Source: DATGUN01 sp035301285
GTDB taxonomy: Bacteria; Bacillota; Bacilli; Bacillales; Amphibacillaceae
Reading direction: 5' to 3'
DNA: 64,000 bases
NCBI GenBank assembly: GCA_035301285.1
Contig: DATGUN010000090.1
Span: forward strand, 99,654-163,653
In this document: in pieces, positions 7,882 through 15,864 of the stretch
Position numbering within the stretch: the first letter of the stretch is position 1
How the letters are laid out: the number at the start of each line of letters is the position of its first letter
The notes under the pieces: model-generated
Database searches by the model: none
Seen by the model: the letters and a program-made list of their open reading frames with translations, nothing else
Told to the model about the DNA's origin: nothing
Translations under genes and position numbers: made by a program

Positions 7882-8595
7882 TTATTTCATATTGTTTTTA
7901 CCCTCTTTTTTATAATATCTATGGAAAACTTTCATTAACGCACGTTTTTCTATCCTGGATACATAACTGCGTGATATCTGCAATTTCTTGGCAATTTGGC
8001 GTTGGGTCATTTCATTATAGTTGTTTAACCCATAACGATAAACGATGACTTCTCTTTCGCGACTGTCCAGTATGGATAAATAATCCTGTAGCTTATCAAT
8101 TTCCATATTCAATTGGATATATTCGATGATATTTTGGTTCTCTGCCTCAAGGACATCGATCAGGCTTATTTCATTTCCTTCTTTATCTTGACCGATCGGT
8201 TCGTGCAATGAAACATCCTTTTTAACTTTCTTCAATGCTCTTAAATGCATCAATATCTCATTCTCAATACACCTCGCAGCATATGTTGCCAGCTTGGTTC
8301 CTTTACCTACCGAGTAACTTTCAACACCTTTAATCAATCCAACAGTACCGATGGATATGAGGTCTTCCAGATCTTCTCCGGTATTTTCGAACTTTTTAAC
8401 AATGTGTGCAACAAGTCTTAAATTATGTTCGATCAATTTATCACGTGCTTCCTTGTCACCTTTTTGCATACGTTGGATATACTTTGATTCTTCTTCAGCG
8501 GAAAGAGGTTGGGGAAATGCTTGATTTTTAACATATGATACAAAAAAAAGCGCTTCTTTGATAAGTACCGCCAATGCACTTAATACTCCTGCCAA
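7882..8595 (-). CDS. sigK: Sporulation sigma factor sigma-K (uninterrupted)
   Basis: Late mother-cell sigma factor directing spore coat and germination genes. The TTG at 8595 is chosen because GGAGGTGAG lies eight bases upstream; it gives 237 residues whose first 20 or so form the hydrophobic pro-sequence AGVLSALAVLIKEALFFVS. In B. subtilis pro-sigma-K is cut by the membrane protease SpoIVFB just before YVKN, and the same junction (FFVS-YVKN) is present. Region 2 (LIEHNLRLVAHIVKKFENT, DLISIGTVGLIKGVESY) and region 4 with a helix-turn-helix (RQIAKKLQISRSYVSRIEKR) are intact. The frame is continuous, so no skin-type element splits the gene. Identification secure; start codon likely. Confidence 0.95.
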   Translation of the reverse strand: MAGVLSALAVLIKEALFFVSYVKNQAFPQPLSAEEESKYIQRMQKGDKEARDKLIEHNLRLVAHIVKKFENTGEDLEDLISIGTVGLIKGVESYSVGKGTKLATYAARCIENEILMHLRALKKVKKDVSLHEPIGQDKEGNEISLIDVLEAENQNIIEYIQLNMEIDKLQDYLSILDSREREVIVYRYGLNNYNEMTQRQIAKKLQISRSYVSRIEKRALMKVFHRYYKKEGKNNMK

Positions 8596-8895
8596 ACAGC
8601 TCACCTCCGTGTGATTATTATGTAACGAGCCATCATTCCAAAAGCTGGGCAATTGCCTATATCCTTATCATATGTACTGATTGGTGTATTGTGCTTGGTC
8701 ATGGGATATTTTCAAGAAAAATATTTATTGACGGGATCCTGAAGTAAGATGGAGACACATTAAGAGATGTTTCCATCAAAAACGACATAAAAAAATCCCT
8801 CCTGAGTAGAAGAGAGTGTGAGTTAGTTGGAAATATATACATTTGATTTTCGAAATATCTTGTATTTATGGAATCGATATCTTTGATCGAATCGT
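8596..8895. other. Intergenic region between sigK and sda
   Basis: About 300 bases with no recognisable gene. It must hold the sigK promoter; I could not fit a convincing sigma-E -35/-10 pair. An imperfect inverted repeat (GATGGA ... TCCATC, with ACAT/ATGT inside) lies at 8748-8777, without a T tract on either side. Confidence 0.5.
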
Positions 8896-9039
8896 TTAAC
8901 TGGTATACTGTGCCGTCTCCAGTGATAGATTTCTTCTATTCAATTCGCGTTCGATAAGACATAAAAAATCAGGGCTCAACTTTAATCTTTTTGCTTCATA
9001 ATACGATTCTATAAGCAATTCATCAGATATATGTTCCAT
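8896..9039 (-). CDS. sda: Sporulation checkpoint inhibitor Sda
   Basis: 47-residue helical-hairpin protein that binds histidine kinase KinA (and relatives) and blocks the phosphorelay when replication is starting or damaged. The start MEHISDELLIESYYEAKRL and the later FLCLIERELNRR match the two helices of B. subtilis Sda (SDELLIESY; F..LIE.E..RR). AAGGGGG lies ten bases before the ATG at 9039 and the stop is TAA at 8896. Its position beside yqeG is the same as in B. subtilis, where sda transcription responds to DnaA. A promoter-like pair and six DnaA-box-like sites lie directly upstream. Confidence is high because sequence and location agree. Confidence 0.92.
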   Translation of the reverse strand: MEHISDELLIESYYEAKRLKLSPDFLCLIERELNRRNLSLETAQYTS

Positions 9040-9079
9040 CTTGCAGCCCCCTTCATTAAATATTGATTGAATCGAAGTA

Positions 9080-9109
9080 TTTATAACTTATCACGAATAG
9101 AATGCGCAA
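9080..9109 (-). promoter_or_regulatory. Candidate sda promoter
   Basis: On the minus strand, TTGCGC (9104-9109), an 18-base spacer and TATAAA (9080-9085), 41 bases before the sda start. The DnaA-box cluster begins immediately upstream of the -35. Confidence 0.45.
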
Positions 9110-9121
9110 ACAAGTGGATAG

Positions 9122-9220
9122 TTATCTACAAGTACCTGTAGATAAGTTGTTGATAAAATCATTTTTTATACAGTTATGCCCATCATGACAATGTGGATAC
9201 TGTTGACAATGTTATCCACA
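9122..9220. promoter_or_regulatory. Cluster of DnaA-box-like sites upstream of sda
   Basis: Compared with the DnaA box TTATNCACA: a perfect TTATCCACA at 9212-9220, and one-mismatch sites TTATCTACA (9122-9130), its inverted partner TGTAGATAA (9137-9145), TGTTGATAA (9148-9156), TTATGCCCA (9174-9182) and TGTGGATAC (9192-9200). Six sites in about 100 bases, in both orientations, is far more than expected by chance. In B. subtilis sda is a known DnaA-regulated gene, so DnaA binding here is the natural reading. The rest of the gap up to yqeG is AT-rich with no gene. Confidence 0.75.
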
Positions 9221-9315
9221 AGTCGATAAAACAAAGAATTTGTCGAACGATTTCTTGAATAATTGACATGATTAATCCATTTTCGTCTCTTTTAAGCAAA
9301 TTATATTATTATTTT

Positions 9316-9343
9316 TTGCTTTATTATTATGTGCAGATACTAT
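9316..9343 (+). promoter_or_regulatory. Candidate promoter of the yqeG operon
   Basis: TTGCTT, 16-base spacer, TACTAT, about 100 bases before yqeG; only moderately similar to the sigma-A consensus. Confidence 0.35.
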
Positions 9344-9442
9344 ACGATGGTAATATGCATTCTTATCGACATATTTATATGATCAATCTGCTTTATTCAG
9401 TTGGAATATTTTCGTTACTAATAATATAAAGAGGTGTATTTG

Positions 9443-9961
9443 GTGCTGAATCGTTTTATACCAAATGAATATGTTAAAAATATCTTTGAAATACATGCAG
9501 ATGCATTGCAATCAAAAGGAATCAAAGGCATCATTACGGATCTAGACAACACACTCGTACCATGGAATATAAAGGAGCCAACCGATAAAATCCAAAATTG
9601 GATAGATGAAATGCGGAAAAGTGGTATTCAAGTTACCATCATTTCCAATAACAATCATTCACGTGTAAAAACATTCTCAGATCCTATAGAAGTACCTTAT
9701 GTTGCCAGTGCACGTAAACCTTTGAGCCGCGCATTTAAACAGGCTACTAGAAAAATGAATCTGAAAAAAGAAGAGGTTGTTGTAATCGGTGATCAGTTAC
9801 TGACAGATATTCTTGGCGGGAATCGGGCAGGATATTATACAATATTAGTTGTGCCGATCGTACAATCCGATGCTACCATAACTAAATTCAATCGAAAAAT
9901 CGAACGCAAAATTTTAAACAAACTACGCCGTAAAGGTAAGTTAAAGTGGGAGGATAAGTAG
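9443..9961 (+). CDS. yqeG: HAD-superfamily (subclass IIIA) phosphatase YqeG
   Basis: 172-residue HAD phosphatase of unknown physiological substrate; the family is related to phosphatidylglycerophosphate phosphatases. The nucleophile motif is ITDLDNTLVPW (Asp nucleophile and second Asp), motif II is ISNNN, and the metal-binding motif III is VIGDQLLTDILGGN. GTG at 9443 is preferred: AAGAGGTG precedes it, and the length then equals B. subtilis YqeG; the GTG at 9434 lies inside that ribosome-binding site. It overlaps yqeH by one base and heads the operon running to yqeM. Confidence 0.92.
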   Translation: MLNRFIPNEYVKNIFEIHADALQSKGIKGIITDLDNTLVPWNIKEPTDKIQNWIDEMRKSGIQVTIISNNNHSRVKTFSDPIEVPYVASARKPLSRAFKQATRKMNLKKEEVVVIGDQLLTDILGGNRAGYYTILVVPIVQSDATITKFNRKIERKILNKLRRKGKLKWEDK

Positions 9962-11061
9962 TGGAAACTATATATTGTCAAGGATGTGGAGCCCGTATTC
10001 AAACAGAAAATCCAGATACCATAGGTTATGCACCAACATCGGCACTTAACCGTTCTGAAGTTTTGTGCAAACGATGTTTCCGTTTAAAACATTATAACGA
10101 ATTAATGGATGTATCAATGACTGACGATGATTATTTAAAGATGATCCAGCAAATCCACAAAAAACAAGGATTGATTGTCCATGTTGTCGATCTTTTTGAT
10201 TTAAACGGATCTCTGATCACGAGTTTGAATCGCATTGCGGGAGATAACCCCGTTTTAATCGTTGGAAACAAACTGGATTTGTTACCACAGTCCACGAACC
10301 TTCGAAAATTGGAACAATGGATTCGTTCCACCGTGAAAGAAGCGGGTATAAAGGTAGAAGACGTTTGCAACATCTCCTCTATTAAGGGAGGTGGGTTCGA
10401 TATCCTTAAGGAAATGATAGATACTTACCGCGCACAGCATGATGTATATATCGTCGGGACGACCAATGTCGGGAAATCAACCCTCATTAATCGATTGATC
10501 CAGGAAACAACCGGTGATAAAGATATCATAACAACTTCTTATTTTCCAGGTACAACACTCGGGTTTATAGAAATCCCGCTGGATGATGAAAACGTGTTGG
10601 TAGATACGCCTGGGATAGTCAACCGACATCAGATAACACATTACTTATCTGAAAAGGATTTAAAATTAATCGTTCCAAAGAAAGAAATCAAACCACGTAT
10701 ATATCAATTAAATCAAGATCAGACATTGTTTTTCGGAGGATTGGCACGAATTGACATAATAGCGGGTAACAACGGTTCCTTTGTCTGTTACTTTTCAAAC
10801 GACCTACTGATACATCGCACGAAATTAGAAAAAGCGGATGTTCTTTATGACAATCATAAAGGTGAATTATTGTCGCCACCTGATGAAAATTCCCAAAAAA
10901 CATTAACCCCATTTCAGGAACACACATTTAAAATCACAGAAGATGATACAGATATTGTATTCGCAGGGCTTGGATGGGTACGTGTGCCTAATGGGAATGT
11001 CACTGTACGGACCCATTATCCAGATGGATTATCGGTGTCGGTCCGGCCATCCATTATTTAA
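9961..11061 (+). CDS. yqeH: Circularly permuted ribosome-assembly GTPase YqeH
   Basis: GTPase needed for maturation of the 30S subunit. 366 residues, matching B. subtilis. A zinc finger comes first (Cys6, Cys9, Cys36, Cys39), then the permuted G domain in the order G4 (GNKLDLLP), G5, G1 P-loop (GTTNVGKST), G2 and G3 (VDTPGIV), and a C-terminal treble-clef region. The permuted order is itself diagnostic. Start is GTG at 9961, sharing its first base with the yqeG stop codon. AroE follows 26 bases later. Confidence 0.96.
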   Translation: METIYCQGCGARIQTENPDTIGYAPTSALNRSEVLCKRCFRLKHYNELMDVSMTDDDYLKMIQQIHKKQGLIVHVVDLFDLNGSLITSLNRIAGDNPVLIVGNKLDLLPQSTNLRKLEQWIRSTVKEAGIKVEDVCNISSIKGGGFDILKEMIDTYRAQHDVYIVGTTNVGKSTLINRLIQETTGDKDIITTSYFPGTTLGFIEIPLDDENVLVDTPGIVNRHQITHYLSEKDLKLIVPKKEIKPRIYQLNQDQTLFFGGLARIDIIAGNNGSFVCYFSNDLLIHRTKLEKADVLYDNHKGELLSPPDENSQKTLTPFQEHTFKITEDDTDIVFAGLGWVRVPNGNVTVRTHYPDGLSVSVRPSII

Positions 11062-11087
11062 TATCTTCAAAAAGGAGATGGGTAAGG

Positions 11088-11924
11088 GTGAAACTTGGAC
11101 TGATTGGATATCCGATCAAGTATTCCTTGTCGCCATGGATTCATGAACAATTTTTACAGGCTTCCGGCATAGAGGGGGAGTATGAATTATTCGAAATCAA
11201 GCCAGATACTTCTCTCAAAAAAGTAATAAAGGACATGAAAAAAAGTGGTGTGAAGGGGGTTAATGTCACAGTTCCTTACAAACAACAAATCATTCCATAT
11301 TTGGATGGATTGGACCCCGTGGCATCTTCGATAGGGGCCGTTAATACAATCATGGTTCAAAACGGGAAAATGATTGGTTATAACACGGATGGAGTGGGCT
11401 ATATAAAAGGATTGAATGACATATATCCCGATTTTCTTTCAAGACAGACAAAATGTTTAATCATCGGCGCAGGTGGAGCAGCCCGGTCCATATATGTAAC
11501 ATTGAGCAAATATGGAATAAAACATATGGACATTGTGAACCGAACGCAAGAATCTGCAGAAGATATAGCGCTATTGGGAGAAAAACATACAGCGACAAAT
11601 GTGTTATCATGGAGAGAAGCTGAGAATAAGGCAGGCTATTATGATATTCTTATTCAAACGACTTCAATTGGAATGAAGCCGAAGATTAATGAGATGATAA
11701 TGTCTTTAGATAACGTCAAAGAAGGCAGTGTTGTGAGTGATATCATATATCAACCCATACATACTACTTTTCTAGAGCATGCCAAACGAAATAATGCATT
11801 GATTTTACCTGGTCATGTGATGCTTTTATATCAGGCTAAAGAAGCATTTGAAATTTGGACAAACCAAAAAAGAAACGTGACACATTTAATCGAACCATTA
11901 CAACACATTTTGGAAGGAAGATAA
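11088..11924 (+). CDS. aroE: Shikimate dehydrogenase
   Basis: Reduces 3-dehydroshikimate to shikimate with NADPH in aromatic amino acid synthesis (named aroD in B. subtilis). 278 residues. The N-terminal substrate site shows GYPIKYSLSPWIHE and NVTVPYKQQI, with the catalytic Lys in YKQQ. NTDGVGY contributes the catalytic Asp, the nucleotide-binding loop is GAGGAARSI (about 124-132) and VNRTQES follows. The GTG start at 11088 has AAAGGAGATGGG upstream. It ends one base before yqeI. Confidence 0.96.
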   Translation: MKLGLIGYPIKYSLSPWIHEQFLQASGIEGEYELFEIKPDTSLKKVIKDMKKSGVKGVNVTVPYKQQIIPYLDGLDPVASSIGAVNTIMVQNGKMIGYNTDGVGYIKGLNDIYPDFLSRQTKCLIIGAGGAARSIYVTLSKYGIKHMDIVNRTQESAEDIALLGEKHTATNVLSWREAENKAGYYDILIQTTSIGMKPKINEMIMSLDNVKEGSVVSDIIYQPIHTTFLEHAKRNNALILPGHVMLLYQAKEAFEIWTNQKRNVTHLIEPLQHILEGR

Positions 11925-11925
11925 C

Positions 11926-12216
11926 ATGTTGACAGGAAAACAAAAACGATTTCTTCGTTCGAAAGCGACACAATTGAAAGCTATATTTCAGGTCGGAAAA
12001 ACATCTGTAAATGAAAATATGTTAAAACAAGTCAATGAAGCATTGGAAAAACGTGAGCTTATAAAAATAGCTGTACTGAATAATTGCTTGGATGATAAGG
12101 ATAATGTAGCCGAACAGCTTGTGCAAGGCACAAACGCCACTCTTGTACAAATAATCGGACATAATATCATATTGTATAAGGAATCTGAAGGAAACAAACA
12201 GATCGATTTACCGTAA
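11926..12216 (+). CDS. yqeI: CRM-domain RNA-binding protein YqeI/YhbY
   Basis: 96-residue single CRM/YhbY domain, a ribosome-associated RNA-binding fold involved in large-subunit assembly. LTGKQKRFLRSKA, FQVGKTSVN (the GxxG-like loop) and the end VQIIGHNIILYKES are the family blocks. AGGAAG six bases upstream of the ATG. It sits between aroE and nadD as in Bacillus. Confidence 0.93.
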   Translation: MLTGKQKRFLRSKATQLKAIFQVGKTSVNENMLKQVNEALEKRELIKIAVLNNCLDDKDNVAEQLVQGTNATLVQIIGHNIILYKESEGNKQIDLP

Positions 12217-12229
12217 AGGGGAATGTGAG

Positions 12230-12793
12230 TTGAAAAATATAGGGATTTTAGGAGGGACATTTGACCCCCCACATATTGGCCATCTTATTATAGCTGAAGC
12301 CGTCCGTGAACGTATATCGTTGGAAAAAGTATGGTTCATGCCATCATATGAACCACCACATAAACAAAACGCTTATTCCTCTGTGGGACATCGTCTGAAT
12401 ATGTTGGAGCTTTCTTTACGGGATAATCCGTATTTTTCCATCAATGAAATCGAAACAAAGAGGCATGAAAAATCATACACGGTTGATACGATGGAGGAAC
12501 TCACGAAACAGGAACCCGATTCCCGATTTCATTTTATCATAGGTGCTGACATGGTGGAGTATTTACCACACTGGAAAAATATTGATCGAATCATAGAACT
12601 TGTTACTTTCATCGGCGTCAAACGTGCAGGATATCATATCCACACACATTATCCGGTCAAAGAAGTTGAAGTTCCCATGGTGAATATCTCATCTACAATG
12701 TTACGCAACCGAATACACCAACAAAAAAGCGTTAAATACCTTATACCTGACAAGGTTCAGGAATATATAAAGGAGCATCATCTTTATGAATGA
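12230..12793 (+). CDS. nadD: Nicotinate-nucleotide adenylyltransferase
   Basis: Transfers AMP to nicotinate mononucleotide in NAD synthesis. 187 residues. The N-terminal nucleotidyltransferase motif GGTFDPPHIGHL contains the HxGH signature; IIGADMVEYLPHWK and the C-terminal ISSTMLRNRI (ISST-x-x-R motif) are intact. The start is TTG at 12230 with AAAGGGG upstream; it gives the normal family N-terminus MKNIGILGG. The 3' end overlaps yqeK by eight bases, implying coupled translation. Confidence 0.96.
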   Translation: MKNIGILGGTFDPPHIGHLIIAEAVRERISLEKVWFMPSYEPPHKQNAYSSVGHRLNMLELSLRDNPYFSINEIETKRHEKSYTVDTMEELTKQEPDSRFHFIIGADMVEYLPHWKNIDRIIELVTFIGVKRAGYHIHTHYPVKEVEVPMVNISSTMLRNRIHQQKSVKYLIPDKVQEYIKEHHLYE

Positions 12794-13358
12794 CAAAAGA
12801 GCTCTATCTATTGTGGAGCCTTTTTTAACAAAGGAAAGATTCGATCACACCCTAAGGGTGGCAGAAGAAGCAAAAAGACTCGCACGTATATATGAAGTGG
12901 ACGTAAGTGACATTGAAATTGCATCCATATTTCACGATTATGCCAAATATCGCCCGTTGGATGAGATGAAACGGATCATAGAGAAAAGTTATCTGCCGAA
13001 AGATCTGTTAACATATCATCACGAATTATGGCATGGACCTGTTGCCAGCATCATGATTGAACAAGAATACGGCATTACCGACCAGCAAATCAAACATGCC
13101 ATTTACTATCATACTACCGGAAGACCACGTATGAGTCGTTTTGAAATGATTTTATTTATAGCAGATTACATTGAACCCGGCCGTGACTTTCCAGGAGTCG
13201 ACAATGTCCGTGAGGCTGTACAGCAATCTTTGGAACAGGCAACTTGGAAATCACTTCAACAAACCATCCAATTTCTAAGCGGTAAAGGCAGGGAGATATA
13301 TCCCGATACATTTCATGCATATAACTATTACACGAAACGAATAAATGGAGGGCATTGA
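12786..13358 (+). CDS. yqeK: HD-domain Ap4A hydrolase YqeK
   Basis: 190-residue HD-superfamily hydrolase; members of this family cleave diadenosine tetraphosphate symmetrically to two ADP. Metal-binding residues are visible as FDHTLRVAEE, IFHDYAKY (the HD pair), HHELWHGP and ADYIEPGR. It begins inside nadD and is followed after three bases by rsfS; the yqeK-rsfS pair is widely conserved. AAGGAG precedes the ATG. Assignment of the substrate rests on the family. Confidence 0.93.
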   Translation: MNDKRALSIVEPFLTKERFDHTLRVAEEAKRLARIYEVDVSDIEIASIFHDYAKYRPLDEMKRIIEKSYLPKDLLTYHHELWHGPVASIMIEQEYGITDQQIKHAIYYHTTGRPRMSRFEMILFIADYIEPGRDFPGVDNVREAVQQSLEQATWKSLQQTIQFLSGKGREIYPDTFHAYNYYTKRINGGH

Positions 13359-13361
13359 TTG

Positions 13362-13709
13362 ATGGAAGAAAAAGAACTGATCCAGATTATTGCAAAAGCA
13401 TGTGATGACAAACTTGCAAAAAATATTGTAGCTCTTGATATGAAAGAAGTTTCCTTTATGGCAGACTATTTCCTGATATGTCACGGGAACAATGAAAGAC
13501 AAGTTCAGGCTATTGCAAAAGCGATTAAAGATGGCGTATCAGCGTATGACTTTGAAATACAGCGAATGGAGGGGTATGAACAAGGTAGATGGGTTCTCGT
13601 CGACTTTGGGGGAATTGTATGTCACGTTTTCCATGAAGAAGAACGACAATATTACAACTTAGAGCGACTATGGGGAGATGCTCCAGAAATAAAATTAATG
13701 GTTGATTGA
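13362..13709 (+). CDS. rsfS: Ribosome silencing factor RsfS
   Basis: 115-residue Iojap/RsfS protein that binds L14 on the 50S subunit and prevents subunit joining when nutrients are low. MKEVSFMADYFLICHGNNERQ and the ending WVLVDFGGIVCHVFHEEER are signatures of the family. GGAGGG lies nine bases before ATG 13362; the TTG at 13359 would add one residue. Last but one gene of the yqeG operon. Confidence 0.95.
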   Translation: MEEKELIQIIAKACDDKLAKNIVALDMKEVSFMADYFLICHGNNERQVQAIAKAIKDGVSAYDFEIQRMEGYEQGRWVLVDFGGIVCHVFHEEERQYYNLERLWGDAPEIKLMVD

Positions 13710-13721
13710 GGGGTTAAACAA

Positions 13722-14480
13722 ATGGTATATCAACAAATGGCGTATGTATATGATGCATTGATGGAAAATGCTCCCTATGATAAATGGCTCACAGTGACGG
13801 AAATGATTTTTAAAAAGGAAAATAAACCGATCCAGTCGATTCTTGATATCGGTTGTGGGACAGGTCAAATGACGATCCGTCTTGCCGAAAGCGGCTATCA
13901 GACAGTAGGTGTTGACATATCTGAAGACATGTTGGCCTATGCTCAGTTTCAAGCACAAGAAAAGCATCTACCCATTCAATGGATTCATCAAGATGTCCGA
14001 ACATTGGAGGTCTTGAACGGTTTTGATGCGATTGTAAGTTACTGTGATGTCATGAATTATATTACAACCGAGGATGAATTATGTGCCGTTTTTCATAATA
14101 TATACAACGCTTTGAATGACGATGGGATCTTTATATTCGATGTCCATTCGGTGGCACATGTGCATAACAATATGATCAATCAGACATTTGCCGACGTGCG
14201 GGATGATGTGGCATACATTTGGTTTTGTGAGTCGGGAGACAATCTAGGAGAGATGTATCATGATCTCACCTTCTTTATCCGGGATGACAACAATACATTC
14301 GAAAAGTTTTCCGAAGAACATCATCAACGAACCTTTAAAATCAATTCATATATAAATTTATTAAAAGAAGCAGGTTTTGAAAAATGTAAAGTGTATGCTG
14401 ATTTTGACGTAAATAATCATTTTGAGGAAGGTTCGGCTGAGAGAATTTTCTTTTCCGCCATGAAAACATCTGAAAAATGA
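13722..14480 (+). CDS. yqeM: SAM-dependent methyltransferase YqeM
   Basis: 252-residue class I methyltransferase. Motif I is ILDIGCGTGQMTIRL (about residues 40-54), the acidic SAM-ribose motif is GVDISEDML, and the post-motif region is DAIVSYCDVMNYI. The C-terminal half has beta-rich features of the YqeM family. Its substrate is not known. It ends the operon; a weak hairpin (CCCG ... CGGG then TTTTT, about 14489-14516) may terminate it. In B. subtilis comER lies next; it is not present here. Confidence 0.88.
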   Translation: MVYQQMAYVYDALMENAPYDKWLTVTEMIFKKENKPIQSILDIGCGTGQMTIRLAESGYQTVGVDISEDMLAYAQFQAQEKHLPIQWIHQDVRTLEVLNGFDAIVSYCDVMNYITTEDELCAVFHNIYNALNDDGIFIFDVHSVAHVHNNMINQTFADVRDDVAYIWFCESGDNLGEMYHDLTFFIRDDNNTFEKFSEEHHQRTFKINSYINLLKEAGFEKCKVYADFDVNNHFEEGSAERIFFSAMKTSEK

Positions 14481-14533
14481 CGTTTTCCCGACGGATTCAT
14501 TCAGTAACGGGGTTTTTCTATTTCGAATATACC

Positions 14534-14542
14534 TGCTATAAT
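14534..14542 (+). promoter_or_regulatory. Extended -10 promoter upstream of comEA
   Basis: TGCTATAAT is a perfect extended -10 box 52 bases before comEA. No good -35 is found 17 bases upstream. I found no AAAA-N5-TTTT ComK half-site pair nearby. Confidence 0.5.
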
Positions 14543-14594
14543 ATGGTCAATACATATTTTATCCACGAAAATACCCCATAAAGGAAGTGCCCTC

Positions 14595-15188
14595 ATGAAA
14601 GAAATCAAGAAAAAAGCATTATTCCTATCACCTCTTCTTCTGTTCGTCATCGTTACATTCTTTTTCTATAAAAAAACGGATGATGATTTGGATACCCAAT
14701 TCAGTCAAGTCAATGCAAATGATTCTCAAACCGATGACACATCAAATGAACCTGATGAAAAAGAGACTGATGAAACTGCCATTGTCGATATTAAAGGGGC
14801 GGTTGAACAGCCTGGCATTTATGAAATCACATCGGATATGCGTGTTGATGATGTACTTGACATGGCAGGTGGATTTACAAGCTCAGCAAACACATTATCG
14901 GTAAATTTAGCTGAAAAAGTGTACGATGAAATGGTTATTGTAGTGCCCGAGGATGGAGAAGATACACAAGCTTCTTCGCCTGATGGCCAATCCGCTAAAG
15001 TTCGGATCAATCAGGCTTCACAAGAAGAAATCGAATCGTTGACGGGGATCGGCCCTTCAAAAGCAGAAGCCATTATCCAATACCGCGATGAAAATGGCCC
15101 GTTTAAAACAGCTGAAGATTTATTGGACGTATCAGGTATAGGTGAGCAGACGTTGGAAAGCTTTAGGGAAGACATCCTCGTTCCATAA
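14595..15188 (+). CDS. comEA: Competence DNA receptor ComEA
   Basis: Membrane-anchored receptor that binds incoming DNA during transformation and feeds it to ComEC. 197 residues: membrane segment at about residues 8-25, an acidic flexible linker (30-60), an SLBB-like domain (about 60-125, VDIKGAVEQPGIYEI), and two helix-hairpin-helix motifs at the C-terminus (ESLTGIGPSKAEAIIQYR and LLDVSGIGEQTLESFR) which contact DNA. AAAGGAAGTG precedes the ATG. Heads comEA-comEB-comEC. Confidence 0.95.
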   Translation: MKEIKKKALFLSPLLLFVIVTFFFYKKTDDDLDTQFSQVNANDSQTDDTSNEPDEKETDETAIVDIKGAVEQPGIYEITSDMRVDDVLDMAGGFTSSANTLSVNLAEKVYDEMVIVVPEDGEDTQASSPDGQSAKVRINQASQEEIESLTGIGPSKAEAIIQYRDENGPFKTAEDLLDVSGIGEQTLESFREDILVP

Positions 15189-15254
15189 TCGAACGATATA
15201 TTTTAAATGTATTATATTTACATATCCATAATTTTTTATAAGGTGGTCAATCCT

Positions 15255-15821
15255 ATGGAAAGAATATCATGGAATCAATATTTTATGGCACAAAGCAGTT
15301 TACTGGCTTTACGCAGTACGTGCACAAGATTGATGGTAGGTGCCACCATTGTGCGTGATAAACGAATCATAGCAGGTGGTTATAACGGCAGTGTATCAGG
15401 AGGTGTCCACTGTATAGATGAAGGATGTTATGTCATAGATGGACACTGTGTGCGTACGATACATGCAGAAGCGAATGCTTTGCTGCAATGTGCGAAATTT
15501 GGCGTACCGACCGATAACGCAGAAATATATGTCACTCATTTTCCATGTTTACAATGCAGTAAGCAAATCATCCAAAGCGGTATTAAAGCGGTATATTATG
15601 CTGATGATTACAAAAACCATCCATATGCCATTGAGTTGTTTGAAAATAGTGGGGTAAAAATGGAAAAGGTGCCATTAACGGATTTGGCTTTAGACACCAA
15701 CTTTACAGAAAAAAAAGCCTTCGTCGAATCATTATTGCAACAAATGGAATCTGTCTCAGATAGTAAGGCAGATTTAAAGAAGTTAAAAGAAGAAGCACAT
15801 GAACTATTTCATTTACCCTAG
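15255..15821 (+). CDS. comEB: ComEB, deoxycytidylate deaminase family
   Basis: 188-residue zinc deaminase of the dCMP deaminase family; converts dCMP to dUMP. In B. subtilis it is dispensable for DNA uptake and supports polar localization of ComGA. The zinc site is HAEAN plus PCLQCSKQI, and the N-terminal RSTCTRLMVGATIVRD is typical. ATG 15255 is chosen over the upstream in-frame start at 15207, which would add 16 hydrophobic residues; AAGGTGG lies before 15255. A short gap leads to comEC. Confidence 0.93.
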   Translation: MERISWNQYFMAQSSLLALRSTCTRLMVGATIVRDKRIIAGGYNGSVSGGVHCIDEGCYVIDGHCVRTIHAEANALLQCAKFGVPTDNAEIYVTHFPCLQCSKQIIQSGIKAVYYADDYKNHPYAIELFENSGVKMEKVPLTDLALDTNFTEKKAFVESLLQQMESVSDSKADLKKLKEEAHELFHLP

Positions 15822-15864
15822 TTCATATAAACCTTTAAAGTGATTGGAGGTATGCTTACTTATA

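Noticed and set aside
8748..8777. Inverted repeat between sigK and sda as a terminator
   Set aside because: Imperfect stem and no T tract on either strand.
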